Below are positions 15,677-24,588 of a stretch of 44,058 nucleotides of DNA, one piece after another. Every line of letters begins with the position of its first letter. Position 1 is the stretch's first letter. The notes beneath the pieces were generated by a model. The model saw only the letters and a list, made by a program, of their open reading frames with translations. It did not search any database and had not been told where the DNA came from. The position numbers and the translations under genes were made by a program. Source of the stretch: UBA1181 sp963648205 (GTDB taxonomy: Bacteria > Bacteroidota > Bacteroidia > Bacteroidales > Paludibacteraceae); assembly GCA_963648205.1 (NCBI GenBank), contig CAVJCT010000046.1, positions 1 through 44,058 of the forward strand, given 5' to 3'.

Positions 15677-16624
15677 CTATCGTTCGTAGAGTTTGCCTTG
15701 AATCGTCCCTTTTTCTCTCATCCTTTTCTCTAATTTGGCAACAAATTCGAAGTTTTTGAGTCCCCAACCCTCCACCGCGAGGAGATTTTTGGGCGATTGC
15801 GAGATAAATCGTTCGATGACGAATTTCGGGTTGAGGCGTTCCACGAAATTGGTCAACAGTTCGATATACTCGTCGGCGGAGAAGAGGTGAAACCATTCTG
15901 GGTGCTGGGTGTATTGCAGTGCCATCTTCGTCCCCTTGATGAGTTGCAACTGATGTAGTTTGATGCAGGTGACGGGCAGTTCTGAAATTCTATCTGCATG
16001 CGAAAGTATCTCGTCAACGCTCTCTTGTGGCAATCCTAAAATCAAATGCACGCCTGTTGCGATGCCACGTTGGGCAGTTTCGCAAATTGCTTCTTGTGCC
16101 GTCGCAAACGAGTGTCCTCTATTAATAAGGAGTAATGTTTTGTCTAAAGTCGACTCCACACCATACTCAATCATGACGTATTTCGTACGGTTGAGGCTTT
16201 CGAGATAGTCGAGTAGGGGAGCATCGACGCAATCTGGACGAGTGCCGATGACGATTCCCTCAACTAAAGGATGTTGTAATGCCTCTTCGTAGCGTCTCTT
16301 CAGCGAATCCAAATCACCGTATGTGTTTGTATATGCCTGAAAATAAGCCAGATAACGTTGATCTGGATATTTCTTTCGGAAAAAATCTATTCCTTCGTTT
16401 ATCTGTTGTGAAATAGTTTTTTCGGGCTGACAATACTCCGGATTGAAAGTTTGGTTATTGCAGTAGGTGCAACCACCTATCCCGACAGAGCCATCTCGGT
16501 TGGGGCAAGTGAACCCTGCGTTGATGGCGATTTTCTGCATACGGCAGGGGAAGATACCTTTTAAATAAGAGGAATAGTCGTTGTAGTGGGCTGGAGCGGA
16601 CATTTTCAAAATATTTTCGTACAC
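15677..16624 (-). CDS. TIGR01212-family radical SAM protein (YhcC-like)
   Basis: This 315-residue protein has a CPNRDGSVGIGGCTYCNN segment, the cysteine motif expected of YhcC/TIGR01212 proteins for a [4Fe-4S] cluster and S-adenosylmethionine. Further family marks are YFQAYTNTYG, GIVIGTRPDCVD, YGVESTLDKTLLLINRGH, GVHLILGLPQE and CIKLHQLQLIKGT. An elongator-protein-like barrel is expected; the substrate is not known. Two starts are possible (16624, or ATG at 16603, residue 8); the longer is given. The gene has no obvious partner, and the downstream 225-base gap belongs to the aspC promoter. Confidence 0.85.
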   Translation of the reverse strand: MYENILKMSAPAHYNDYSSYLKGIFPCRMQKIAINAGFTCPNRDGSVGIGGCTYCNNQTFNPEYCQPEKTISQQINEGIDFFRKKYPDQRYLAYFQAYTNTYGDLDSLKRRYEEALQHPLVEGIVIGTRPDCVDAPLLDYLESLNRTKYVMIEYGVESTLDKTLLLINRGHSFATAQEAICETAQRGIATGVHLILGLPQESVDEILSHADRISELPVTCIKLHQLQLIKGTKMALQYTQHPEWFHLFSADEYIELLTNFVERLNPKFVIERFISQSPKNLLAVEGWGLKNFEFVAKLEKRMREKGTIQGKLYER

Positions 16625-16682
16625 AGATTGTTCTCAAATGCGAGAATTTCTGTGCGGTATTCTACTTTTTGAGTTGATGAAA

Positions 16683-16690
16683 CAAAGATA
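16683..16690 (-). promoter_or_regulatory. Candidate -7 element for the radical SAM gene
   Basis: TATCTTTG on the minus strand, 58 bases before the start codon. No clear TTTG lies 19-20 bases upstream. Confidence 0.35.
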
Positions 16691-16720
16691 ATTAGTTGTT
16701 AAATCTTTTTTAACATTTTC

Positions 16721-16752
16721 TTTCCTTTTTAATTTTTTTCCCCCTAACTTTG
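16721..16752 (+). promoter_or_regulatory. Candidate promoter of the DUF4301 gene
   Basis: TTTC (16721-16724), 20 bases, then TAACTTTG (16745-16752). The -7 box is a full match and the -33 box has one mismatch. It predicts a leader of about 100 bases with no further visible structure. Confidence 0.45.
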
Positions 16753-16858
16753 GAAAAAGTGGAAATGTGAAGCCAAGTTTATGTTTGAAGTTAGTTTCAT
16801 TGACACACTTTTTGTGATTAGTATAGAAGATTGTTTACTTTTTTAATACACTGTTTGT

Positions 16859-18379
16859 ATGTTGACGGCGGAGGATAAGAAAACTTTAGACCGTAAAGGT
16901 ATTACGGAAGAGGTGTTTGAAGAGCAGTTGAAGCGATTCAAGGTCGGCTTCCCCTTTATGAAGGTGGTTCGACCAGCGGTGGTTTCTGACGGCATTATGA
17001 AGATAGACAGAGATAAAGATGTAAGCGCGTACCTGTCTGAATGGCAGGATTTCCTGTCTAAGGGACATACAATAGTGAAATTTGTTCCTGCTTCGGGAGC
17101 GGCAAGTCGAATGTTTAAAAGTTTGTTCGCCTTTTTGTCTTTGGGAAAGAACGTGATTGAAAAAGACTCTGAAAAGAGTTTCTTCGGAAATTTGGAAAAA
17201 TTTGCTTTCTACAACGAACTGAATTTCCATTGTAAACGTAATGAGGGCTGGGATATTCCTCACCTTATGCAAGATGAGAAATATCTTTCAATCGTGGAGA
17301 ACTTGTTGGAAAAGAAGGGTATGAACTACGGTTCTTTGCCTAAAGGATTGCTTTTGTTCCATAAGTATCCGAAGCGTGCGCGTACTCCTTTCGAGGAACA
17401 TTTGGTGGAGGGTGCGCTCTATGCCAAGAATAATCGTGGCGAGGTGAATCTTCACTTTACGGTTTCTCCAGAACATATTGATCTGTTCAAGAATCTTTTC
17501 GCTTCTTGCGAAGAGGAGTACTCTTATCAGTTTGGCGCAAAATACAACGTCTCTTTCTCGGTTCAGAAAACATCGACAGATACGGTTGCCGTGGATATGG
17601 ACAACAATCCATTCCGTGTGAATGGTGAAATTCTTTTCCGTCCAGGTGGTCACGGTGCTTTGATTGAGAATCTGAACGCGATAGATGCCGATGTGGTATT
17701 TATCAAGAATATTGATAATGTATCTCCGGACGCTTTGAAGCAACCAACCATCACCAACAAGATGTTGTTAGCAGGTGTTTTGGTGAAGGTTCAGAAGAAA
17801 GTTTTTGAATATCAAGCCTTGTTGGATTCTGACAAGATTTCGGATGACAATATCGAGAAGATGCTTTCCTACGCTGAGAAAGTGTTGTGTGTTGAGAATG
17901 TCGACAATAAGTTGACGACTTCCGAAGATAAAATTGCTTATCTGAAGAAAATATACAACCGTCCGCTTAGAGTGTGTGGTATGGTGAAGAATGAAGGTGA
18001 GCCTGGTGGCGGACCATATTTATGCCAAAACAGCAATGGAACGGTCTCTGCTCAGATTTTGGAAAGTTCTCAGTTTGATATGAACGACGAGGCACAGGTG
18101 GAGATTATGAAGAACTCCACGCACTTTAATCCAGTAGATTTAGTATGTGCTTTGAAGAATTATAAGGGAGTTAAATATAATTTGCTTAACTTTGTAGACT
18201 TTAACGCAGGTTTCATTTCTCAAAAGTCGAAAGATGGAAGAGACTTGAAGGCGTTGGAGCTTCCAGGATTGTGGAATGGAGCAATGTCCGACTGGAATAC
18301 GGTGTTTGTTGAAGTGCCAATCGAAACTTTCACCCCAGTGAAGGTGGTAACCGATTTGCTTCGTCCTGAGCATCAATAG
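16859..18379 (+). CDS. DUF4301 family protein
   Basis: This 506-residue cytoplasmic protein belongs to DUF4301 (PF14134), a family found mostly in Bacteroidota. Recognisable segments are VKFVPASGAASRMFKSL near residue 75, HKYPKRARTPFEEHLVEGALYA, NLHFTVSPEH, TDTVAVDMDNNPFR and FRPGGHGALIENLNAIDADVVFIKNIDNV. The last segment, together with PASGAASRM, is reminiscent of the nucleotide- and sugar-binding loops of large UDP-sugar pyrophosphorylases. That resemblance is an observation, not a proven activity. The gene is 48 bases upstream of a polysaccharide export lipoprotein and reads in the same direction, so a role in sugar-nucleotide supply for surface polysaccharide is a reasonable guess. Confidence 0.8.
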   Translation: MLTAEDKKTLDRKGITEEVFEEQLKRFKVGFPFMKVVRPAVVSDGIMKIDRDKDVSAYLSEWQDFLSKGHTIVKFVPASGAASRMFKSLFAFLSLGKNVIEKDSEKSFFGNLEKFAFYNELNFHCKRNEGWDIPHLMQDEKYLSIVENLLEKKGMNYGSLPKGLLLFHKYPKRARTPFEEHLVEGALYAKNNRGEVNLHFTVSPEHIDLFKNLFASCEEEYSYQFGAKYNVSFSVQKTSTDTVAVDMDNNPFRVNGEILFRPGGHGALIENLNAIDADVVFIKNIDNVSPDALKQPTITNKMLLAGVLVKVQKKVFEYQALLDSDKISDDNIEKMLSYAEKVLCVENVDNKLTTSEDKIAYLKKIYNRPLRVCGMVKNEGEPGGGPYLCQNSNGTVSAQILESSQFDMNDEAQVEIMKNSTHFNPVDLVCALKNYKGVKYNLLNFVDFNAGFISQKSKDGRDLKALELPGLWNGAMSDWNTVFVEVPIETFTPVKVVTDLLRPEHQ

Positions 18380-18427
18380 TTTAAAAATGTTCGCTCCTGT
18401 TCATAGTGGTGAGTGAGTTATATTAAT

Positions 18428-19264
18428 ATGTGTACTAAGAGAAAGAAAAGAATTTTTTCAATTAATAAGGAATGGGTGAAGATACTTCTAATCGTTTTAG
18501 GAGTATTTTCACTCTCTTCGTGTTCAACAAAGAAGATTGCCTACCTGCAAGGTACGTCGGGGAGCGAATTGAAAATCTCTGATACGGCACAAGCCAGTTT
18601 ATACGATGCGAGAATCAAACCGAAAGATTTGCTGACAATCACAGTCAACACTTTCGATGGTGAGGTTTCTGTGCCTTTCAACCTTTTGTTCCCTGCTGGA
18701 TATTATACAAATCACAACACTGCGTCGGAAAGTGCTTTGCAACGTTATTTGGTGGACAATGACGGAACCATCGATTTTCCTGTGTTAGGAAGATTGAACG
18801 TCGTTGGAAAGACAAAATCAGAGTTGGAGAATCTTTTGAAAGAGAAATTAAAACCTTATTTGAAAGAAGATCCCGTTGTGAATGTGAGAATGGTGAACTA
18901 TAAAATTTCTGTTATGGGCGAGGTGAACCGACCAAGCACCTACACGGTGACCAACGAGAAGGTGAATGTGTTGGAGGCTTTGGCGATGGCAGGCGATTTG
19001 ACCATCTACGGAAAGCGTGATAATGTGAAGTTAATTCGCGAGTCTGATTTGGGTGTGAGAGATATTTTCACATTAGACTTGACTGATCCAAATTTGATAA
19101 ATTCGCCTTATTTCTATTTACAACAGAATGATGTGGTTTATGTAGAACCCAATCGGACGAAGAAGAGAAGTAGCCATTATAGTTCAATGACGGGGCAGAT
19201 TCTTACGGGAGTTTCTGTGGCAGCGTCTGTGGCAAGTTTAGTAATCACAATTCTCAGAAAATAG
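18428..19264 (+). CDS. Polysaccharide export outer-membrane lipoprotein (Wza-like)
   Basis: The protein has a signal peptide with lipobox LSSC (Cys 32 from the ATG at 18428) followed by STKKIAYLQ. Next come a Poly_export domain (YDARIKPKDLLTITVNTFDGEVSVPFNL) and SLBB-type strands (DGTIDFPVLGRLNVVGKTKSELENLLKEKL, VSVMGEVNRPSTYTV-like, NVLEALAMAGDLTIYGKRDNVKLIRE). A C-terminal hydrophobic stretch (VSVAASVASLVITILRK) is the membrane-spanning helix. The ATG at 18428 is preferred to an in-frame GTG at 18413 because it gives a compact basic signal-peptide start. Wza-like proteins form the outer-membrane channel for capsule or exopolysaccharide; the chain-length protein follows 40 bases later. Confidence 0.9.
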   Translation: MCTKRKKRIFSINKEWVKILLIVLGVFSLSSCSTKKIAYLQGTSGSELKISDTAQASLYDARIKPKDLLTITVNTFDGEVSVPFNLLFPAGYYTNHNTASESALQRYLVDNDGTIDFPVLGRLNVVGKTKSELENLLKEKLKPYLKEDPVVNVRMVNYKISVMGEVNRPSTYTVTNEKVNVLEALAMAGDLTIYGKRDNVKLIRESDLGVRDIFTLDLTDPNLINSPYFYLQQNDVVYVEPNRTKKRSSHYSSMTGQILTGVSVAASVASLVITILRK

Positions 19265-19304
19265 TGAGGAGATAGAAAACGAACAAGAAAAAGAAAAATA
19301 GAAT

Positions 19305-21527
19305 ATGTTGCCTACCAAAGAAAAAAAACTGAATCGTGATACGTACGATGGCTATGCGCAGACGAAACTCTATTGGTTGTATGTCGTAGAGAATTGGAAG
19401 ATATTAGCCGTTTGCTTTGCGGTTTGTATCCTTGGTGCGGTGTTATATATCGGTACGAGGATGCCTCAGTATCGTGTTACCTCATCGATAATGGTCAAGG
19501 ATGAGCATAAGGGAGGTGATGTCTCTTCTGTGATTTCAGTTTTTGAGGATATCAATCCGCTACAGAATATAACGGTGGATAATGAGGTGGATGTGATTCG
19601 TTCCGTCTCTTTGCTGAAAGAGGTGATCAATCTCACACAAATCAATAAACAAATCGTCGGAAAGAAATTTTTGAGAAATGTCGATTTGTATGATTGTTCA
19701 CCGATTGTTTTGTGCGATTCTCTCTTTGATTATAAGAATCAGGAACTCACCTATCTAATTGATATTGAGGTAGATGAAGAAAAAGGGTTTCATTTTGTTG
19801 GAAATGCCAATGATGAGATTTTAGTAGATACGTTCTTCCATCAGTTCCCGATAGATTTTGTTACACCTGACGGAGTGATTACGTTGTCGTGTGCTGATTC
19901 TGCTAAATTGGCTGAGTATTCGGAGTATGAGATTACGGTGCTTCCTGCTACGGTTTTAGCCTCAATCTATAAGAATGTTTATTTGGAAGTTTCACCGTCC
20001 AGTAAGACCTCTTCTATCTTGGTGTTGTCTTTGAAGACGACGAATAAGGAGAGAGGCATTTTGTTTTTGAATACTTTAATCTCTTGCTATAACCAGTCGG
20101 CTTTGAACGAGAAAAATGCGATTTCGAAAAGCACGGAGGATTTCATCAACCAGCGTATCGAAATGCTTTCAAAGGAGTTGGGTACGACCGAGAAGGATTT
20201 GGAGAAATACAAGAAGCGAGAAGGTTTGACGGATGTCAGTTCTAATGCGGAGGTCTACGTTACTCAAAATGCTGAGTATGAGCGTAAACGTGCGGAAAAC
20301 GAAACGCAGTTGAATCTTGTGAAGTATCTGCGAGAATATCTTTCGGATGATGGAAGAAAGGGAACTGTTATTCCTTCGAATGTGGGATTGACGGATGCAG
20401 GATTGGTAACGTTGATAGACCAGTATAATGAGATTGTGATGTCGTTAAATCGTTTTAAGATGACAACGGCACAAGACAATCCTGTTGTGATGTTGAAAAA
20501 CTCGCAGATGGAGTCGTTGTACACCAATGTGCGTTTGTTATTGGAGAATGTGGAGAAGGGATTGCTCATCACCCAGAAGGACTTGGATAAGCAGAATGAG
20601 AAGTTTAAAGGACTGATTTACAACATTCCAACGCAGGAGAGAATGTATGTTGAGATTGAACGTCAACGTACGATACAGCAGCAGTTGTTTGTTCTTTTGT
20701 TGCAGAAACGAGAGGAAAACGCTTTGGCGATGGCAGCGACGGTCAATAAGGCGAAAGTGGTGGAAGAGTGTGTTTCATCTGTAAAACCAGTTGCACCAAA
20801 GAAAAGTCTGGTGATGGTGGTCGCCCTGATGATAGCCTTCTTTGTTGCATTTGCAATTTTGGTGGTGAAGAGAATCAGAAAGAAGAGCGTATCTTCTATG
20901 AAAGAGTTTGAGATAGAAGAGGTTTCAGCATTCCCAGTCTTTGCTGTTGTGCCAGAGATGAATGGGGATAGTACGCTTTTGAATGAGTCGTTCCGAAGAA
21001 TGAGGTCTAACTTGTTGACTGAGACGCAACAGGCGTTTGTCGTTGCCAGTCAGATGAAGGGTGATGGAAAAACATTCGTGGCATCTCGGTTGGCAAAATC
21101 GATTGCGTCGATGGGCAAGACGGTGGTGTTGATGGATTTCAAAAAAGAGCAGAAAAATTTCGATTCAGACTGTAGCAAATCTGATTTGTTGAATCAAATG
21201 GAGGTTGAGCAGACTGAAATGCAAAATATGTATCATCTTCAAGTCGAGTTAGGAGGTTCCGTGTCGTTAGATTTGTTATCTTCGCAAGAGTTTGAAGATT
21301 ATCTTACGAGTTTGAAGCGTAAGTATGGATATATGGTGATCGATACGGAGGCGATGAGTGAGAGTTCAGATGCGTATGTTTTGAATCGAATTGCCGATCA
21401 GACGTTGTTTGTTTTCAGATTAGGACACACCGATAGAAATGTGTTCCGAGGTTTGGAAGACAGTTACGAGAATGAAGAATTAAAGAACTTGCTGTTGGTG
21501 GTCAATGCAAGCAAGTCCGAAATATAG
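19305..21527 (+). CDS. Wzc-like polysaccharide co-polymerase with degenerate BY-kinase domain
   Basis: A membrane helix near residues 30-50 precedes a Wzz-type periplasmic domain. The GNVR region with coiled coil is at about 270-480, followed by a P-rich VKPVAPKKS segment and a second helix at about 505-525. The C-terminal 220 residues form a tyrosine-kinase-like P-loop domain: Walker A KGDGKT near 586, but Walker A' reads LMDFKKE instead of the usual acidic D-x-D pair, and Walker B reads VIDTEAM instead of DTPP. The extreme C-terminus (KNLLLVVNASKSEI) lacks a tyrosine cluster. ATP binding may persist while autophosphorylation seems unlikely. It pairs with the Wza-like protein and would set chain length and energise export. 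The stop is 18 bases before purM. Confidence 0.88.
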   Translation: MLPTKEKKLNRDTYDGYAQTKLYWLYVVENWKILAVCFAVCILGAVLYIGTRMPQYRVTSSIMVKDEHKGGDVSSVISVFEDINPLQNITVDNEVDVIRSVSLLKEVINLTQINKQIVGKKFLRNVDLYDCSPIVLCDSLFDYKNQELTYLIDIEVDEEKGFHFVGNANDEILVDTFFHQFPIDFVTPDGVITLSCADSAKLAEYSEYEITVLPATVLASIYKNVYLEVSPSSKTSSILVLSLKTTNKERGILFLNTLISCYNQSALNEKNAISKSTEDFINQRIEMLSKELGTTEKDLEKYKKREGLTDVSSNAEVYVTQNAEYERKRAENETQLNLVKYLREYLSDDGRKGTVIPSNVGLTDAGLVTLIDQYNEIVMSLNRFKMTTAQDNPVVMLKNSQMESLYTNVRLLLENVEKGLLITQKDLDKQNEKFKGLIYNIPTQERMYVEIERQRTIQQQLFVLLLQKREENALAMAATVNKAKVVEECVSSVKPVAPKKSLVMVVALMIAFFVAFAILVVKRIRKKSVSSMKEFEIEEVSAFPVFAVVPEMNGDSTLLNESFRRMRSNLLTETQQAFVVASQMKGDGKTFVASRLAKSIASMGKTVVLMDFKKEQKNFDSDCSKSDLLNQMEVEQTEMQNMYHLQVELGGSVSLDLLSSQEFEDYLTSLKRKYGYMVIDTEAMSESSDAYVLNRIADQTLFVFRLGHTDRNVFRGLEDSYENEELKNLLLVVNASKSEI

Positions 21528-21545
21528 AGTAAAAAGTAAAAATAT

Positions 21546-22712
21546 ATGAGCGATCAGCGTTACAATCTTCGTGGAGTGTCCGCCAGTAAGGAGGATGTTC
21601 ATAATGCGATAAAGAACATAGATAAAGGAATTTATCCGAAGGCGTTTTGTAAGATCATCCCTGATATTTTAGGAGGAGATCCTGACTATTGCAACATCAT
21701 GCATGCAGATGGAGCAGGAACAAAATCGTCGTTGGCATATCTTTATTGGAAGGAGACGGGCGACTTGTCTGTTTGGAAAGGTATTGCGCAAGATGCGTTG
21801 ATAATGAACATTGACGATTTGCTGTGTGTAGGAGCGACCGACAATATTTTGGTTTCTTCAACAATCGGAAGAAACAAATTGTTGGTGCCAGGAGAGGTCA
21901 TTTCTGCCATCATCAACGGTACGGATGAACTCTTAGCAGAGCTTCGAGGCATGGGTGTCGGTGTTTATGCAACGGGCGGTGAGACTGCCGATGTAGGAGA
22001 TTTGGTTCGTACGATTATCGTGGATAGCACGGTAACTTGTCGTATGAAGCGTTCTGACGTGGTCAACAATGCCAATATCCAAGATGGAGATGTCATTGTC
22101 GGTTTGGCGTCATACGGTCAGGCAACCTACGAGAAGGAGTATAACGGAGGAATGGGAAGTAACGGTTTGACTTCGGCTCGTCATGATGTGTTCGCAAAAT
22201 ATTTAGCAAAAAAATATCCTGAGAGTTATGATGCTGCTGTGCCAGAGGAGTTGGTTTATTCAGGAAAATTGAAATTGACGGATGCGGTTGAGAATTGCCC
22301 TGTCAATGCAGGAAAAATGGTTCTTTCACCAACCAGAACGTATGCCCCTGTAGTCAAGAAGATTTTGGATGAGCTTCGACCAAAGGTACACGGTATGATT
22401 CATTGTTCAGGTGGCGCACAGACCAAGATTTTACATTTTATTGAGAATCTGAAGGTTACGAAGAATAATATGTTCCCAGTTCCACCTTTATTCAAGACTA
22501 TCCAAGAACAGTCGGGTACAGATTGGGCTGAGATGTACAAGGTGTTCAATATGGGTCACCGTTTTGAGGTTTACTTGCCAAAAGAGTATGCTGATCAGGT
22601 GATTAAGATTTCCGAGTCGTTTGGCATTCCTGCACAGATTGTAGGATTCGTAGAGAAATCGGACAACACACAAGTCGTAATCGATAGCGAGTTCGGTCAT
22701 TTCGAGTATTAA
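21546..22712 (+). CDS. purM: Phosphoribosylformylglycinamidine cyclo-ligase (AIR synthase), Bacteroidota type
   Basis: This 388-residue protein is PurM-like. It has HADGAGTKSSLAYLYWKE for substrate binding, DALIMNIDDLLCVGA, a NGTDELLAEL helix, YATGGETADVGDLVRTIIVDSTV, DVIVGLASYG, and GMIHCSGGAQTKILHF in the C-terminal domain, which matches the helical glycine-rich ATP loop. The enzyme closes FGAM to aminoimidazole ribotide in purine synthesis. It is longer and more diverged than Escherichia coli PurM, as usual in this phylum. It sits 18 bases after the Wzc-like gene, so it is probably read with the polysaccharide genes, and it is closed by a strong terminator. Confidence 0.85.
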   Translation: MSDQRYNLRGVSASKEDVHNAIKNIDKGIYPKAFCKIIPDILGGDPDYCNIMHADGAGTKSSLAYLYWKETGDLSVWKGIAQDALIMNIDDLLCVGATDNILVSSTIGRNKLLVPGEVISAIINGTDELLAELRGMGVGVYATGGETADVGDLVRTIIVDSTVTCRMKRSDVVNNANIQDGDVIVGLASYGQATYEKEYNGGMGSNGLTSARHDVFAKYLAKKYPESYDAAVPEELVYSGKLKLTDAVENCPVNAGKMVLSPTRTYAPVVKKILDELRPKVHGMIHCSGGAQTKILHFIENLKVTKNNMFPVPPLFKTIQEQSGTDWAEMYKVFNMGHRFEVYLPKEYADQVIKISESFGIPAQIVGFVEKSDNTQVVIDSEFGHFEY

Positions 22713-22738
22713 TCGAGAGAGAAAATAAGGAAAGAAAG

Positions 22739-22770
22739 AGAGAATGGCAGAGATGTCATTCTCTTTTTTT
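22739..22770 (+). terminator. Terminator after purM
   Basis: AGAGAATGGCA (22739-22749) pairs with TGTCATTCTCT (22754-22764) over 11 bp with one G-U pair and a GAGA tetraloop, followed by seven T. It ends the unit that includes the export genes and purM. Confidence 0.85.
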
Positions 22771-22822
22771 GTGTTTTTCGTAAAAAAGTGTTTCTAACAC
22801 GGTCTATACCCTAAATTTTTGT

Positions 22823-22830
22823 TAAATTTG
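22823..22830 (+). promoter_or_regulatory. Candidate -7 element of the wbpE-wbpD-wbpB operon
   Basis: TAAATTTG, 27 bases before the wbpE start codon, is a good -7 match, but no TTTG box lies 19-20 bases upstream. It is supported by the strong terminator just before it. Confidence 0.4.
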
Positions 22831-22857
22831 TTCTAAAGTCGCAATTTGTAAATCAAT

Positions 22858-23988
22858 ATGCGTAAGATAGAAATGGTTGACCTTAGGGGTCAGTATCAAA
22901 ATATAAAATCGGAGATAGACGCGGATATTCAGTCGGTGATTGATTCCGCAGCGTTTGTAAAGGGAGGCAAGGTAGTTGAATTTCAGAAGAAATTAGAAAA
23001 CTATCTCGGCTTTCGCAATGTTATACCTGTGGGAAATGGGACTGATGCATTGATGGTCTCTTTGATGGCGTTAGATTTGAAGCCTGAAGATGAGGTCGTT
23101 GTGCCTGATTTCACGTTTATTGCAGCTGCCGAGGTGGTGTCGTTGCTCGGACTAAAATTAGTCTTGGCAGATGTTGACAAAGAAACTTTTTGTATGACAG
23201 GCGACACACTGAAAAAGGCTCTGTCACCTCGTACGAAAGCGGTTGTTCCCGTGCATTTGTTTGGTCAAAATGCTGATATGGAGTCGATTATGCAAATTGC
23301 AAAATCCAACAGACTCTATGTCGTGGAAGATGCGTGCCAGTCGATTGCTTCAAAATATCGTTTTTCTAACGGAGAAGAAAAGGTGTCGGGTGCAATAGGA
23401 AACATTGGATGCACCTCTTTTTTCCCTTCAAAAAACTTAGGTTGTTATGGAGACGGAGGAGCAGTCTTCACGAATGATGACGAGTTGGCAGAGAAAATAC
23501 GATGTTTGGCAAATCACGGAATGAAGGTGAGATATCACAATGAGAAGGTGGGCATCAATTCACGATTGGACAGCATTCAGGCTGCGGTTTTAAGTGTGAA
23601 ACTGAACCATTTCGATAGTTATTTGAAGTCTCGCGAAAAGGCTGCAAAATATTACTTGGAGCATTTGAAGGATGTTCAGCAGTTGATATTGCCAAAGAAA
23701 AGTGCTAATTCGGATCATACTTGGCATCAGTTTACGGTGCGTGTGAAAGATGGTCGACGAGATGCTTTGCAACAATATTTGAAAAGCAAAGAGATTCCGT
23801 CGATGATTTATTATCCGATACCGATTCATCAGCAGGAGGCTTATCGAATGGCAAGAATAGCCGATGGTGGACTGGCTAATTCGGAGCAGTTGTGTAAGGA
23901 GGTGCTTTCGTTGCCTATGCACACTGAGTTGGATGAAGAGCAGTTGGCATATATCGTAGAGAACATTAAAGAATTTTTCGGGAAATAG
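22858..23988 (+). CDS. wbpE: UDP-3-oxo-GlcNAcA aminotransferase (WbpE-like, DegT/DnrJ family)
   Basis: This 376-residue PLP enzyme of the DegT/DnrJ/EryC1/StrS family starts KIEMVDLRGQYQNIKSEID. It has VGNGTDAL for phosphate binding, FTFIAAAEVVSLLG, VVPVHLFGQNADM, VEDACQSI, the catalytic lysine in SFFPSKNLGCYGDGGAVFTND, and a GINSRLDSIQAAVL segment. WbpE aminates the 3-keto group of the oxidised UDP-GlcNAcA. The two following genes are the matching acetyltransferase and dehydrogenase, which makes the substrate assignment likely. It has its own upstream -7 candidate after the purM terminator and is followed 18 bases later by wbpD. Confidence 0.88.
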   Translation: MRKIEMVDLRGQYQNIKSEIDADIQSVIDSAAFVKGGKVVEFQKKLENYLGFRNVIPVGNGTDALMVSLMALDLKPEDEVVVPDFTFIAAAEVVSLLGLKLVLADVDKETFCMTGDTLKKALSPRTKAVVPVHLFGQNADMESIMQIAKSNRLYVVEDACQSIASKYRFSNGEEKVSGAIGNIGCTSFFPSKNLGCYGDGGAVFTNDDELAEKIRCLANHGMKVRYHNEKVGINSRLDSIQAAVLSVKLNHFDSYLKSREKAAKYYLEHLKDVQQLILPKKSANSDHTWHQFTVRVKDGRRDALQQYLKSKEIPSMIYYPIPIHQQEAYRMARIADGGLANSEQLCKEVLSLPMHTELDEEQLAYIVENIKEFFGK

Positions 23989-24006
23989 AAGATGGTGTAG
24001 GTAGAG

Positions 24007-24582
24007 ATGGAGTATTTCGCACACGAAACGGTTGTTGTTGATACACCTTGTCAGATTGGAAAAGGAACGAAGGTGTGGCATTTCTCGCATATCATGGCGA
24101 ACAGTCAGATCGGAGAGAATTGCAACATCGGTCAGAATGTGGTGATTTCGCCACAGGTGGTGATTGGCAACAACTGTAAGATTCAGAATAATGTGTCGGT
24201 CTATACGGGTGTGATTTGTGAGGATGATGTTTTTCTGGGTCCGTCGATGGTGTTCACGAATGTGATAAATCCGAGGGCGTTTGTCTGTCGAAAGTCAGAG
24301 TTTAAAACGACGATAGTCCGAAAAGGAGCGACGATTGGTGCTAATGCAACTGTTATCTGTGGATGTGAGATAGGAGCGTATGCGATGATTGGAGCTGGGG
24401 CGGTGGTAACGAAAGACGTGTTGCCTTACGCTTTGGTGGTTGGAAATCCAGCCAAGCAGATTGGTTGGGTGAGTGAATATGGAGAAAAATTACACTTTGA
24501 TGCAGACGGTGTCGCAGTATGTGGAGCGACAGGAGAGAAGTATGAGAAGAGGGGAGAGATCGTTCGCAAAGTGTCAAAATAA
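24007..24582 (+). CDS. wbpD: UDP-GlcNAc3NA N-acetyltransferase (WbpD-like, hexapeptide repeat)
   Basis: This 191-residue left-handed beta-helix acyltransferase shows the hexapeptide periodicity in IGENCNIGQNVVI, IGNNCKIQNNVSVY, DDVFLGPSMVFTN, IGANATVICGCEIGAYAMIGAGAVVTKDV and LVVGNPAKQIGWV. WbpD acetylates the 3-amino group of UDP-GlcNAc(3NH2)A with acetyl-CoA to give UDP-GlcNAc3NAcA. It lies between the aminotransferase and the dehydrogenase of the same pathway, with gaps of 18 and 6 bases, so the three are one operon. Confidence 0.88.
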   Translation: MEYFAHETVVVDTPCQIGKGTKVWHFSHIMANSQIGENCNIGQNVVISPQVVIGNNCKIQNNVSVYTGVICEDDVFLGPSMVFTNVINPRAFVCRKSEFKTTIVRKGATIGANATVICGCEIGAYAMIGAGAVVTKDVLPYALVVGNPAKQIGWVSEYGEKLHFDADGVAVCGATGEKYEKRGEIVRKVSK

Positions 24583-24588
24583 GAAGAG

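Noticed and set aside
15474..15896. A 140-codon minus-strand frame overlapping the end of the radical SAM gene
   Set aside because: It runs in another frame over the conserved C-terminus and into the aspC promoter, with a low-complexity tail, and is not a gene.
18413..18427. GTG start for the export lipoprotein
   Set aside because: The ATG at 18428 gives a normal lipoprotein signal peptide and is the better start.
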